DNA from: Cryoendolithus antarcticus
Taxonomy: Eukaryota; Ascomycota; Dothideomycetes; Cladosporiales; Cladosporiaceae
Assembly (NCBI GenBank): GCA_002077065.1
Contig: NAJO01000019.1
Location: 806,001 to 870,000, forward strand
Direction: 5' to 3'
Length of the DNA stretch: 64,000 bases
In this document: positions 23,352-33,223 of the stretch, piece after piece
Layout: every line of letters begins with the position of its first letter
Numbering within the stretch: the stretch's first letter is position 1
The notes under the pieces: model-generated
What the model was told of the DNA's origin: nothing
Databases searched by the model: none
What the model saw: the letters and a program-made list of their open reading frames with translations, nothing else
Translations under genes and position numbers: made by a program

Positions 23352-24922
23352 CCTTTCTCATCGCCACGATATGCCCCGCCAGCCCAAGAAGCCTCCCTAA
23401 GGCTCATCAAAGAACCTCCTAATCCGTTCTCGGATGACGAGGGTGATAATGAAGAAGAGATCGACGACGAATTCTTCGCGCCACCGACTACGTTCCCAGC
23501 AATTCGCCGGACCGGACGTTGGACGAACACTTTGCTTGCCTTCTTGCTCGACGACACGACAGCGGATGTGGCTGTCGTTTTCGACGAGGCGGTGCAGTAC
23601 AGTGAACGCCGAGCATCTAGAGCCCAGCGATGGAGCTCAAAGGTTCATGGCAGCGGCAATAGCCGTGCTCCAAAAACCCAGGACGCTGACGGTCGCAGCG
23701 ATGCAGGTGCACGGAATGGGAGCGTTGACTCCAACGATGGTAGCGACATCGGCCATCTTCTGGCCACTGAGAATGTCGACCAGAGTAAGAGCACCAAGAG
23801 AGCCTTTCGCCGTGCATCCACTGGATCGCTGATTGTTGTACGCCCGTGGCGCGCGGTAGATTCATCTGATGCTGCTGAGCGTGCAGGAGCCCCGACTGTG
23901 ATGCCACCGCCCAAGACCGCGGGTCAGTCACGAGCATCCAGTCCTGACGCGAGTGAAGCTGCCGTCTCTGAAGTAGAGGAAGAGATCTCACATACATCGC
24001 TGAGTCCTACCAGTGAAGATGACTGACCGGAATACATGCCAACAGCACGAGCTTTCACTGCCACGGCGCCGCAGAAGAACCAGGCTACCAAACACCCCAC
24101 TACTAAGCGCAACAGCAATACGTTCTCCAGCACGCTGCGGCGCAGATGAAGGCGCAAGCGCAGCAAGTTAGCCAAGTGACAGAAGCCAGCGACTCAGACT
24201 CTGATGACAATGACGAAGAGGAGAGCCTTCCGGAGTCGCGCCGCTTCGCCAGCGATCGGCGTGAGCCCAGGAGCAAGCGCGCCAAAAATGGGGACGAACC
24301 TCCTCGCCAGGACGGAGGCCATCGTGGCTGGAGAAGCGCCAGCAAGAAGATCTTCGCCAGGAACGCAGAAGATCGCTTGGAGACTCGTCGCGATCGAGCA
24401 AAGCGCCGACCGAAAGCGAGCAAGAAGACGAAGATTCCACTAACGACATGCTGGGTGCGCGACTCCCTAAGTGCGAGTCCAAGCAGAGGCGAGAAAGCTC
24501 CTACTCCAGCGCTCAGAGAAGCCAGTCCATCGCTCTCGGTTGCTGCATCGCGAATCGATGCAGGACTCACGCTGTTGGATCCAGACCCAGCGACGGTGCG
24601 CAATGTGCGCAATGTGCTCAAGCGACTGCAGAATATCACGGAGTATCTAGGTCTCTGGACCTATCAGTGCGAGATCTTAGCGGAGCAGGCTGAGGAGGAG
24701 CGCGAACAGGCGGAGAGTCTGTACCTGCTGATGGTACAGGCCAGGAAGAATTGGCACGCGGTGTCGAGTGAGCGTATGGAGAAGCTCGAGTTGATGCTGT
24801 ATCTGAGTCCGGAGGAGGTGATGCTGTGTAAGGACTGGAGGGAGCTGTTGGCGCCTGTACTGCTGTTCCAGGAGATCGACGTCGATGGCCAGGAGCAGGA
24901 GGCTGAGGAGCTGGATGACTGA
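23352..24922 (+). CDS. unrecognised acidic, partly coiled-coil protein; gene model incomplete
   Basis: Two long frames follow closely. The first is open from 23352 to the stop at 24026 but has no early ATG. It reads APPAQEASLRLIKEPPNPF, an acidic patch, then WTNTLLAFLLDDTTADVAVVF and an acidic Ser-rich end. The second runs from about 24110 to TGA at 24922. It contains a Ser/Asp/Glu-rich start, a Lys/Arg-rich middle and a helical C-terminus (VRNVLKRLQNITEYLGLW, EILAEQAEEEREQAESLYLL) likely to form a coiled coil. The 120-bp gap and matching style suggest a single gene with an intron ending near 24100-24145. One possible pair is GTGAAG in the SPTSED codons with CTAAG|CG, but this is not certain. 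The 5' exon is also undefined. I do not recognise the protein and name no function. Confidence 0.5.
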
Positions 24923-26245
24923 AAGCCACCAAATCTCAGTTCTCCGAGTAGGGGAATAGCAAAACATCAACCCCCTCTCCTCCCACGACCCACCCCTCCC
25001 ACCTCCCCCACCCCGCTAAAAGCTCCTCCGCCCGTCAGCGGAAGACGAACCACGCCATGCGGCAGCCACCGGCGCGCCGGTCCCGCCGCACCCCAGTCTT
25101 TTGTCCCGCGCTCTTCGCGCCCACACTCCTTCGCACCTTCCATCTCTCTTGTCTTTTGTCCCCGCGCACTGCTAACGCACCTGCACCTGCACCTCCTGCG
25201 GCCGCGGGATGATCAGGCCCGCGGTCGTCGCAGTGTCCGAACTCGCGCCGTCGCTGCAGAGTTACCCTTGCCGGCGGAGTTTGAGCGGCGGATGCCAACC
25301 ACTTCGATAAGTGCACAAGGCTGCTCAGAGATGCTTGCGCGATGTGTTGGGGCGGTTATATATTACGAGGATCGTGGACTGGTGGAGACCATGCCGATGC
25401 TACGTGTGTGCGACACTTGTGCAATGCTCTGAATTATATTGTAGCTTGCGGCAACTGTCGTTGATGCACTGTGTGTGAAGTAATGCTTGCTTGGCACTAA
25501 GCAAGCCCGGAGTGTGCTTCATGGATCGTGTACACTGCGCATCGGCGCCTGCGCTACTCTCATCAGTCGCCACGTAGGAACGGCCGATCCCTGGCCACCC
25601 TGAGTCTGCATCCAGTCCACCATATCCAAGTACTGTCAATGCACTCTCAACCAGGTTCATTTCTGCTGGAGTCTCTCCTTTCGAATGTCAACGCGCAGAC
25701 CACCACGGTCACTCTGTAAATATTGCACGGACGTGGACGCGATTCGGAACAGCTGTGACTATGTTGGCCATGCCTCACGAGGGTGGGTCAATCTGCCGAC
25801 ATAGCCCTCGAGTTCATCACTTCAAGGTGAGCAAATACGATGATAAGGAGACACGCAGAGAAGTAGGCATCCACTGCGCTCCCACAATTGTACGAAATAT
25901 TGAAATATGCTATCTCACTGGTGGTTTCCTTGGTGCTTCGGCTCCCTTCATGTCGGCGATGTCGAGATCCACGGTTGACGTGGGGTTTGTGAGAGACACA
26001 GCGGATCGTAAAACAATCTCCACAAAGGCAGCACCTCTCATCGATGCAGCAATTACTCAAGCTCGCTGTCGCAGCGCCAATGACAACAGTATGAGACAGC
26101 ATTCACGTTTCACGGGAGGGAAGAGTGAAGTGAAGTCAGAGGGGTGCTTAAAGCCGCTATGGCCGAGCGAGTTGCTGAAGCTTCGAATCCATCATTTCTT
26201 TAGCTCGCCTTGCGCTTGTTACAATCCCAGTAAGGAAAGCCAACC
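24923..26245. other. intergenic with a pyrimidine-rich tract
   Basis: About 1.3 kb upstream of RRP8. A strongly C-rich tract lies at about 24970-25020. A tRNA-like fragment near 26155-26200 was considered and rejected. No gene seen. Confidence 0.5.
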
Positions 26246-27772
26246 ATGTTCGCAGTCAAAGGGTGGAAGGTCGACCCTTCGACGCTCACCAAGCAGACGG
26301 AAGTGTTCAAGTCAGCAAAGGCGCTCGAGAAAGCAGAGGACAAGGCAGATAAGACAAGGAAGCGCAAGAGAAGACAAGATGCTGGGACAGTCTCGGAAGT
26401 AGATTTGGGAAAGCAATGGGAAAGGCATGTCGAGGGCAAGAAGGGCACTGGAGCGAACTCGGGAACTGTTGGGGTCAGGGAGCGAAAGAAGCAGAAGAAA
26501 GAGCCTGCGGCAGAGACTGAGACTGGGAAAGTCGCAGAGGAGACTGTCGGGGATGTAGCAACAGAGGATGTCGAAGCTACGGTGCCTGCAAAGGACAAGA
26601 AGAGCAAGAAGAAGCGCAAGCCCTCGACACCATCCAACGACGCCGCCGCCGCCGCCCCACCAGCTACAGGCCCCAAAGCACAACCTCCCCCTCCCACCCC
26701 AACCGTAGCCTCCGCAAATCTAACCCCCATGCAATCCGCCATGCGTCAAAAGCTCATCTCCGCCCGCTTCCGCCACCTAAACCAAACCCTCTACACCGCG
26801 CCCTCAGCCGAAGCCTCCGCGCTCTTCACCACCGACCCGAAGATGTTCGAAGACTACCACGCCGGTTTCCGGCAGCAGGTGGACGTCTGGCCCGAGAACC
26901 CCGTCGATAGCTTCATCTCGACGATAAGGCAGCGGGCGAAGATTCCGCAGCCGTCACGGGCGGCGAAGGCGAAGGGTAAAGATGGGTTAGACGCGGGGTT
27001 GACGCATTTGCCGACGACGAAGGGGACGTGTATCATTGCTGATCTGGGATGCGGAGATGCGAGACTGGCTAGGACGTTGACGACGAGTAATGAGACAAGT
27101 AGTTTGAACTTGAAGCTGCATTCGTTCGATTTGCATTCGCCATCGAAGTATGTTGTGAAAGCGGATATCTCTTCACTGCCTCTGGAGGGCGACAGTGTGG
27201 ATGTTGCGATCTTCTGTCTTGCGCTGATGGGCACGAACTGGATCTCTTTCATCGAGGAGGCGTACCGGATCTTGCACTGGAAAGGCGAGCTCTGGGTTGC
27301 GGAGATCAAGTCTCGCTTTGGCAGGGTGGGGAAGAAGGGAAAGGTGGTGGAGCACAGTGTGGGGAGCAAGAGGAAGGCTGCTGCGCTTGCGAAGGTCAAG
27401 GAGAGCAGGAAGAAGGAAGCTGACGGCGCGAACGAAGATGCCGTGCTGCGGATGGAAGTCGATGGCGTGGAGCCCGCTGTGCAGCAGGAGACTGACGTCT
27501 CTGCTTTCGTGGAGGTGCTGAAGAAGAGAGGGTTCGTGCTGAGGGAAGGCGAAGGGAGCGTAGATCTAGGGAACAAGATGTTTGTTAAAATGGAATTCAT
27601 CAAGGCTGCTGCACCTAGCAAGGGGAAGGGTGCGAAGAGTGAGGAGGCTAGTGGGAAAGAGAGAAGGCCGATGCATGCACAGAAGAAGTTCCTGGACCAG
27701 CAGAAGGATGAGGAGATCACGACGGAAGACGAGGCGAAGGTGCTGAAGCCGTGTTTGTACAAGATACGGTAG
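26246..27772 (+). CDS. RRP8: 25S rRNA adenine-N1 methyltransferase Rrp8
   Basis: A single exon of 508 residues encodes the nucleolar enzyme that places N1-methyladenosine (m1A645 in yeast numbering) in large-subunit rRNA. Residues 1-150 are Lys/Arg/Glu-rich and disordered, with several nuclear and nucleolar targeting patches (KSKKKRKP). The family core starts at about 165 with MRQKLISARFRHLNQTLY and FEDYHAGFRQQVDVWPENPVD. SAM motif I is ADLGCGDARLA near residue 265. It is followed by the Rrp8-specific FDLHSPSKYVVKADISSLPL and VDVAIFCLALMGTNWISFI, then ILHWKGELWVAEIKSRF. The protein ends in the typical LKPCLYKIR. A Lys/Ala-rich insertion near 370-400 separates the last strands. The ATG at 26246 gives the canonical start MFAVKGWKV. 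It is longer than yeast Rrp8 because of the N-terminal region. Confidence 0.95.
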   Translation: MFAVKGWKVDPSTLTKQTEVFKSAKALEKAEDKADKTRKRKRRQDAGTVSEVDLGKQWERHVEGKKGTGANSGTVGVRERKKQKKEPAAETETGKVAEETVGDVATEDVEATVPAKDKKSKKKRKPSTPSNDAAAAAPPATGPKAQPPPPTPTVASANLTPMQSAMRQKLISARFRHLNQTLYTAPSAEASALFTTDPKMFEDYHAGFRQQVDVWPENPVDSFISTIRQRAKIPQPSRAAKAKGKDGLDAGLTHLPTTKGTCIIADLGCGDARLARTLTTSNETSSLNLKLHSFDLHSPSKYVVKADISSLPLEGDSVDVAIFCLALMGTNWISFIEEAYRILHWKGELWVAEIKSRFGRVGKKGKVVEHSVGSKRKAAALAKVKESRKKEADGANEDAVLRMEVDGVEPAVQQETDVSAFVEVLKKRGFVLREGEGSVDLGNKMFVKMEFIKAAAPSKGKGAKSEEASGKERRPMHAQKKFLDQQKDEEITTEDEAKVLKPCLYKIR

Positions 27773-27942
27773 TGTATCGCAATGCAGCAACCGACAAGTC
27801 GCTGCCTTGGAGGCTAGCTAGTCACCAAAGCGGCGTCTCCCGATCCCTGTGCAATCCTCGACTTGCCATCCGCAGCCTCAACTCTCATTCCCATAGCTCA
27901 CGGCCGCCCCTCGCCCCATCGTCCTCCTCCTCAGATCAACAA

Positions 27943-28374
27943 TCACCCCATCGGTCTCTCCTCACGTTCCTTCTCGCCCCGTGGCCCCCCCGTCGCCCTC
28001 TCTGCGGCTTTCAATATATCTTTCTCAGCTTCCCTCACCTTCCTCTTCTCGGCAAGCTTACTCAGAAGCATGGTCCCGGCCTCACTGTCGTCGGAGAGCT
28101 TGGCTTTCGTCTGCATGGCTGCGACGAGTTCCTCGACTGTCGCGTCCGTGTCGCTACCCCGGCCGGGCGTAGTGTGCAATGTGGCGAGTTTGCGCGAGAA
28201 TCGCCAGAACGATGATGGTGCTTCTGATGACTGAGCCGTCGAGGGTCCGGATATAGTGAGGTGAGATTGCGAGTGCAGGGCGGATGTCGCGTCGTTGGGG
28301 GGAGAGGAGGTGGCGCGGCCCTTGTTCGAGCTGCTCTTGTGGGAGATGTTCGTGTGGATTGTGGAGCGAGCCAT
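27943..28374 (-). CDS. small unrecognised protein with charged C-terminal helix
   Basis: I chose the ATG at 28374 (MARSTIHTNISHK), giving 143 residues. The open frame extends to 28563, but that extension is a low-complexity Pro/Ser piece with a run of seven prolines encoded by a GGT/GGC microsatellite, and is more likely 5' leader. The first 65 residues are Ser/Thr/Asn-rich and disordered. A short ordered piece SSFWRFSRKLATLH precedes a long charged helix, VEELVAAMQTKAKL and AGTMLLSKLAEKRKVREAEKDILKAAERA, written here in two parts. There is no signal peptide or membrane segment. Helix quality and codon choice suggest a real gene, but no family was recognised. It converges with RRP8, with a gap of about 170 bp. 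Confidence 0.55.
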   Translation of the reverse strand: MARSTIHTNISHKSSSNKGRATSSPPNDATSALHSQSHLTISGPSTAQSSEAPSSFWRFSRKLATLHTTPGRGSDTDATVEELVAAMQTKAKLSDDSEAGTMLLSKLAEKRKVREAEKDILKAAERATGGPRGEKEREERPMG

Positions 28375-29480
28375 GTTTGGTAGAGCTGGATTTGCGATGG
28401 TGGTCCATACAAGGGGCGGTGGTGGTGGTGGTGGTAACGTGTATGTGTTGCTCTTTGATGGTGGAGTTTCGGGATAGGATAGGACAGGATGGATAGAAGA
28501 GAGAGGATTAGGGATGCGCAGATATAGCGACGGACTGGAGATTGAGGACGCGAAATCTATCATTACTTTTGGCTGGCGAGACTGCCGCGATGAGGACGTT
28601 TCGATGACACTTGTATGTGCTCAAGTCTGCAACAAAATGGCGGGTGTAAGCAACAGTAGGAGTCGCTATAGGGAAACACTTCACCCTCCCGTCGCTACTC
28701 AAGCGTCTCGCATCTCCGGCGCTTGGTCATTGTCGCTCGCGGGGGCAATCTGCGACTGCGCTTCATAGCACAGCAGTGTGAGGCAGAAATCCGGCAATCG
28801 GCCCATACAGCTGGCGCAGCGCGGTCAGCAAATATACAACAGACTTCGCCTGTACCCTACGCCATTGAGGATATCGAATCGAACCACGTTGCCTACTAGT
28901 AGGTTACGTGATGGAACCCTGGGATGCAGGAACAGTTGCACGTCGATCTTCTCGGTATATACTTGAAGCCTGTGTATCGTTCTATATATTTATCCAACAG
29001 AGCTTAGCTCGGCAGGTACCAGCTTCGAGCCAGATTGACGGTGCCGTAGCTTCGTCCTAGTGCCATCTAACAGGGGAGTGGTAGGGCTGGCTGCAGGGAA
29101 GATGCGGTCCATCTGCCACGGACGTCGAGAAGAGGAGGTGATCGCGCGGTGTGCATTCTTGTGCTGACGGTGGCATGGCGGCCAAGGCGCAGCGATGGCA
29201 GTGACCCGTCGTTGGTTGGTCCATTCTCGAGATACGCGCCAAGTCGCTGTATGGCTCGCCGTACGCCCAAGATAGCGCCCTACCATGCTCTTGCGGACGT
29301 ACATTGGTCGGCGCCTTGGCGAGTACGCCCGCTGCTTAGCCACATGGCGTGCAACTATGAGTGGCTGTGCGTCCGAGAAGTTCGGCGAACATCTATATGC
29401 TGTACCGGCGCGGCGTGTGGTGCGGTGGGATTTCCTAGAGGAGGAGTTGAGTTGTTGGTAGGACTAGTGTGTTTACACTT
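28375..29480. other. intergenic with a GGT microsatellite
   Basis: About 1.1 kb between the small-protein start and the MSP1 stop. A short (GGT)n repeat lies near 28412-28432, in what is probably the 5' leader of the small gene. No other feature seen. Confidence 0.5.
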
Positions 29481-30797
29481 TCACGCCGGATCGTCGAAGT
29501 ACTCAACCTCCTCCGTACTGCCACTTCCAGTGCTACCCACTTCACTACTGTCCTCGACCGTCTTCGAGCTGGCCCGACTTGACTCTGTCCGCGCAGGAGG
29601 TGCAGCACTTCGTCGACCAAAGAAGTCGTCCGTCTGCAACCCCCTAACTTCCTCAGCTGGCGTGGCAGCCCCTCGTTGACGGTCTCTTCGGTCTCGTGGC
29701 TTTCTCTCTTGACCTCGCGTGCTCTTAATGTACTCTCGTACTGGAACCATTGCAGCGTCCCGACATGCCTCCTTGATGTCACTGCCACTCATCCCCGCAC
29801 TTAGTCTTACAAGCATGTTAAGGTCCAACGCCTTCTTCCCATCCGGCAGCGTAGATTGATCCAGACGAGTGTCTTTCAGCGTCAGCTCGAAGATCTGCCG
29901 CCGTTGCTTCGCTGTAGGTAAGTTCACAGGGAACTTCTTCGGCAGCCTTCGGAGAATGGCTTCATCAATGTCCTGTATGCGGTTCGTAGCTCCGAGTATG
30001 CATATTCGCTGCGCGCCTGCCTTTGTGGTCGAGCTTGCTAGCCCATCCCAGTGCGTCATGAACTCTGCTTTCACCATACCGCTTGCCTCATGCTCGCCCG
30101 ATCTGCGTTGACCGAGCACTGCATCGATCTCGTCGATGAAAACAATCGTCGGCTGTAGCTTCCTTGCCAGTGAGAAGACTGCAGCGACGAGCTTGTTACT
30201 ATCGCCGTACCACTTCTCCGTCAAGGTCGAGATGTGCAGGTTGATGAAGCAAGCGCCGCTTTCCCGCGCCAGAGCCTTGGCCAGCATCGTCTTACCGCAG
30301 CCAGGAGGTCCGTAGAGCAATACTCCCGATGGTGCAGAGAGGAGCGAAGAATGTGCGGAGTACAGATGGGGATGCGTCAAAGGATATATGATGCTCTCTC
30401 TCAGATCATCGATAATACTGTCGAGTCCTCCGATGTCGTTGAATGTCACAGGTATCTCCTCCGGACTCACAACCTCCATGGCGATCGTCTGCTCGTATGA
30501 ATTGAGCACCAAGTCCTCCTTCTCAGGCCGGACACCACTTCGATCTCGGCCCTCGTCCTCTTCATCGGACGAGTACGCATCGTTGTCTTCGATCTGCTTC
30601 TGATTGCCACCGAAGATGCTCTGTAGCCTCGCCGAGGCAGCGAGTGCTTTCTTCTGCGATTCGGCCTTTGCGCCAGCATCAGGATCAAGGCGTGAGAGCA
30701 GCTGGCGGGCGATGTAGAAGCAGGAGATGAGTGTTCCGGCGCCAATAATCACCTCCTGGATCAGGTGCGCCCAGTGTCGATTGTCGCTGGAAGCCAT
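29481..30797 (-). CDS. MSP1: mitochondrial outer-membrane AAA ATPase Msp1 (ATAD1 type)
   Basis: A single exon of 438 residues. Msp1 extracts mistargeted tail-anchored proteins and stuck import substrates from the mitochondrial outer membrane. The N-terminal anchor is visible at about 12-31 (IQEVIIGAGTLISCFYIARQ), followed by an acidic linker. The AAA core begins with VTFNDIGGLDSIIDDLRESI near 118. Walker A is GPPGCGKT near residue 163, Walker B IVFIDEIDAV near 218, and the sensor region GATNRIQDIDEAILRR near 270. The pore-loop region TEKWYGDSNKLV is typical of Msp1. The C-terminal 80 residues are basic and then acidic, without the long helix of some homologues. The length exceeds yeast Msp1 (362) because of linker and tail. 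The gene is divergent from thymidylate synthase, with 254 bp between the start codons. Confidence 0.94.
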   Translation of the reverse strand: MASSDNRHWAHLIQEVIIGAGTLISCFYIARQLLSRLDPDAGAKAESQKKALAASARLQSIFGGNQKQIEDNDAYSSDEEDEGRDRSGVRPEKEDLVLNSYEQTIAMEVVSPEEIPVTFNDIGGLDSIIDDLRESIIYPLTHPHLYSAHSSLLSAPSGVLLYGPPGCGKTMLAKALARESGACFINLHISTLTEKWYGDSNKLVAAVFSLARKLQPTIVFIDEIDAVLGQRRSGEHEASGMVKAEFMTHWDGLASSTTKAGAQRICILGATNRIQDIDEAILRRLPKKFPVNLPTAKQRRQIFELTLKDTRLDQSTLPDGKKALDLNMLVRLSAGMSGSDIKEACRDAAMVPVREYIKSTRGQERKPRDRRDRQRGAATPAEEVRGLQTDDFFGRRSAAPPARTESSRASSKTVEDSSEVGSTGSGSTEEVEYFDDPA

Positions 30798-30964
30798 TCT
30801 GTACTGTGATTCACGATCGCGGACTCAAGATGATGGTGCTTGAATGCTACGATCTGTGTTACTTTATCGCATGTGAGAGTGATCCCAGAGAGGACAGGTA
30901 CGCCACACACCGCCACAGCGGCCGCAAGTCTCGCCGAGGTACGATGGACTTCACCGTGGCACAC

Positions 30965-30997
30965 ACGCGATGATGATCGACGCGTGTGTAGACGCGA
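30965..30997. promoter_or_regulatory. cluster of three MCB-type boxes (ACGCGW) before thymidylate synthase
   Basis: Three copies of ACGCG[A/T] lie within 33 bp: ACGCGA 30965-30970, ACGCGT 30980-30985 and ACGCGA 30992-30997. They sit 55-87 bp before the thymidylate synthase ATG. ACGCGT is the MluI cell-cycle box bound by MBF, which drives G1/S transcription of this gene in yeast. The clustering is seen in the sequence; function here is inferred. The same region could also act on the divergent MSP1. Confidence 0.7.
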
Positions 30998-31051
30998 CCA
31001 CTTTACAACGTTCAACGTCGGCTATCTGATAGTCTCACCAAATCAGCCATC

Positions 31052-32080
31052 ATGTCGCCAGTCGCAGTCGAAGACATTGGTCCAGCAAGCGGACCAAATG
31101 TCGAGCTCAAGGTCAAGCCGACAAACTCAGACACTACCACAGCAACACCTCGAGAATCTCACGAAGAGTATCAGTATCTCGACTTGATCCGGGACATTCT
31201 GCGTAACGGAGAGCATCGCCCAGACCGCACAGGCACTGGCACTCTCGCAATCCCATTCCCACCTCAACACAAGTACCCGCTCACATCGTCATCCGGGAGG
31301 CCGATTCTCCCACTTCTGACAACGAAACGAGTCTTCCTCCGTGCAGTCATAGCCGAGCTCCTTTGGTTCGTCTCCGGTGACACGTCAGCCAAGACTCTCC
31401 AGGATCAGAACGTCAAGATTTGGGACGGCAACGCCTCGCGAAAGTATCTGGACTCTGTTGGGCTTAAGGACCGCGAGGAAGGCGATCTCGGACCAGTCTA
31501 CGGCTTCCAGTGGCGGCACTTCGGCGCTGAGTACCAGGACTGCCATGCGGACTATACTGGCAAGGGTGCGGACCAGCTGGCTACGGTCTTGCATCAGCTA
31601 AGGAAGGACCCTTGCTCGCGACGAATCATTCTGTCTGCCTGGAACCCTGCAGACCTGAGCAAGATGGCATTACCACCTTGTCACATGTTCGCACAGTTCT
31701 ACGTCTCGTTTCCGGCTTCTGCGCCAACGCGAGAGAATGGCAGCAAGCGAGGGACGCTTCACGGACTGCTGTACCAACGATCCTGCGATATGGGACTCGG
31801 AGTGCCGTTCAACATCGCCTCGTACGCTCTACTCACGCACATGCTTGCGCGCTGCGCGGACTTGATACCAGGTTCGCTCACGCACACAATGGGTGATGCG
31901 CATGTGTACCTGGATCATCGGGAAGCACTAGAGCAGCAAATCACAAGGATTCCGCGGGCATTCCCTGAGCTCAGGATCACGAAGGAACCTGGATGCGACG
32001 TTGACGGTTGGAAGGTCGAGGACTTCGAGGTCATCGGGTATGAGCCGCATAAGGGCATCGCGATGAAGATGAGCGTGTGA
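31052..32080 (+). CDS. CDC21: thymidylate synthase
   Basis: A single exon of 342 residues. The enzyme converts dUMP and 5,10-methylenetetrahydrofolate to dTMP and dihydrofolate. The first 38 residues are a variable lead. The core starts with YLDLIRDILRNGEHRPDRTG, holding the folate/phosphate-binding Arg. Other landmarks are LLTTKRVFLRAVIAELLWF, GPVYGFQWRHFGAEY and DPCSRRIILSAWNP, which holds the Arg pair that grips phosphate. The catalytic cysteine is residue 210 in ALPPCHMFAQFYV. The substrate-specific QRSCDMGLGVPFNIASYALL and HTMGDAHVYLDH complete the site, and the C-terminal AMKMSV matches the closing tail. An insert (ASAPTRENGSKRG) between strands is common in fungal enzymes. All key residues are present, so it should be active. 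It is probably cell-cycle regulated through the ACGCGW boxes upstream. Confidence 0.97.
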   Translation: MSPVAVEDIGPASGPNVELKVKPTNSDTTTATPRESHEEYQYLDLIRDILRNGEHRPDRTGTGTLAIPFPPQHKYPLTSSSGRPILPLLTTKRVFLRAVIAELLWFVSGDTSAKTLQDQNVKIWDGNASRKYLDSVGLKDREEGDLGPVYGFQWRHFGAEYQDCHADYTGKGADQLATVLHQLRKDPCSRRIILSAWNPADLSKMALPPCHMFAQFYVSFPASAPTRENGSKRGTLHGLLYQRSCDMGLGVPFNIASYALLTHMLARCADLIPGSLTHTMGDAHVYLDHREALEQQITRIPRAFPELRITKEPGCDVDGWKVEDFEVIGYEPHKGIAMKMSV

Positions 32081-33142
32081 AAATGCATGTATGTACTGAT
32101 ACTAGTTCGATACCCGAAGTCATCAAAATTCGCACACCGACCTGCGGCTTTGCTACCGGAGACATATGATCACCGAAAGGCACATCAGACGTTGGAAGCG
32201 GACCCGACGAATGACTGTACATCGTCGTGCTGCTTTGTTCTCCCCCCACTATCGCTGCTACTGACCAAAGTTGAGCGGGTATGATGCTCTTGGGTAGCGT
32301 CAAGGCATCCTGTGGCAGTAGAGTAAAGCACATACCGCCGCCAGCTCGCAGCAGTATTGTGCGATCACTCTTGTCTCGGTGAGCGTCTGCGTGGGTTTTA
32401 CATCATGCCGGCGACGACATCCTGATCAGTGGGGCCTGATTTCTGGCGAAGCGAGATATCATCCTACGCCGGTCTCCTGAAATCAGCAGCACTGCGCACA
32501 CCATGCAATGACTTGCGACGATGCTGCAGAACCTGATGTACAAGAGCTGTTGTGCGTCGGAATGATGGTCTCGCACCACGAGGGTATGCTGTCGTACAGG
32601 TGCATCGGACGTTGGGCCGAGACAAAGGCGCAGGTCGAACAGGCAGCAGGGCGAGTGGGGAGGCCTTGTGGCACAGTGTCGAGCAGCAAATTGACGAATG
32701 AATCGATTAGTTGATCTTACTGTGCTGTTGTCCTACACGACTTCGGCGATATAGTCATCGCGCCTCGCTATTGGTCGGATCGTGAATGTATTGGCTGCTA
32801 TTGTGATGGTCGCTAGCGCGTAATAAACGTCGTACTTCCTCCAAGCCACAACCACTCCCTGATCTTCTACATCATCGACACAAACATTTCATTCAATACT
32901 GTCCTTACACACACTGGTATCTTGTCAAAATATATCCATCTGCATCGCCATCGACGCGACGATACTCCATTTGGTATCAGGCCTCACTCTTCTTTGATCG
33001 ATATTCTCGCGACTTCTACGCGTGGCAATCTAGACCTTTAACAACATTTGCTCATCTCGAACTATCTGCTGGACAGATACCAATTCATCAGAGGTAGCTA
33101 TCGACGAAATATCCGAGCCGGTATCGTCGACGCGCGTCTCTG
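32081..33142. other. intergenic, nothing recognised
   Basis: About 1.1 kb after thymidylate synthase. The right half is AT-richer with pyrimidine-rich stretches near 32840-33060 and probably serves as promoter and leader of the next gene. No coding pattern was seen. Confidence 0.5.
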
Positions 33143-33193
33143 GTAAGTATGCAGCATCATTTACCATCGTGTCCATCGACCAACACAACCCAG
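33143..33193 (+). other. probable 5'-leader intron
   Basis: A strong donor GTAAGT at 33143 and an acceptor CCCAG ending at 33193 enclose 51 bp. An upstream ATG at 33149, in frame with the next gene, sits inside this interval and would be removed by splicing, leaving the ATG at 33224 as start. Confidence 0.5.
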
Positions 33194-33223
33194 CACACCC
33201 ATTTGCCCGAAACCGTCGGAACT

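Noticed and set aside
26155..26200. tRNA-like fragment with a TGGCCGAGC D-arm pattern and TTCGAATCC T-arm pattern
   Set aside because: The two parts are only about 14 bases apart, there is no anticodon arm and the ends do not pair, so it is not a tRNA; chance similarity is likely.
25755..26402. 215-codon open frame on the plus strand running into RRP8
   Set aside because: Overlaps the RRP8 start in another frame and shows random composition.
26854..27762. 302-codon open frame antisense to RRP8
   Set aside because: Mirror of a Lys/Glu-rich coding region, giving Ser/Phe/Leu-rich translation; the plus-strand frame is a recognised enzyme.
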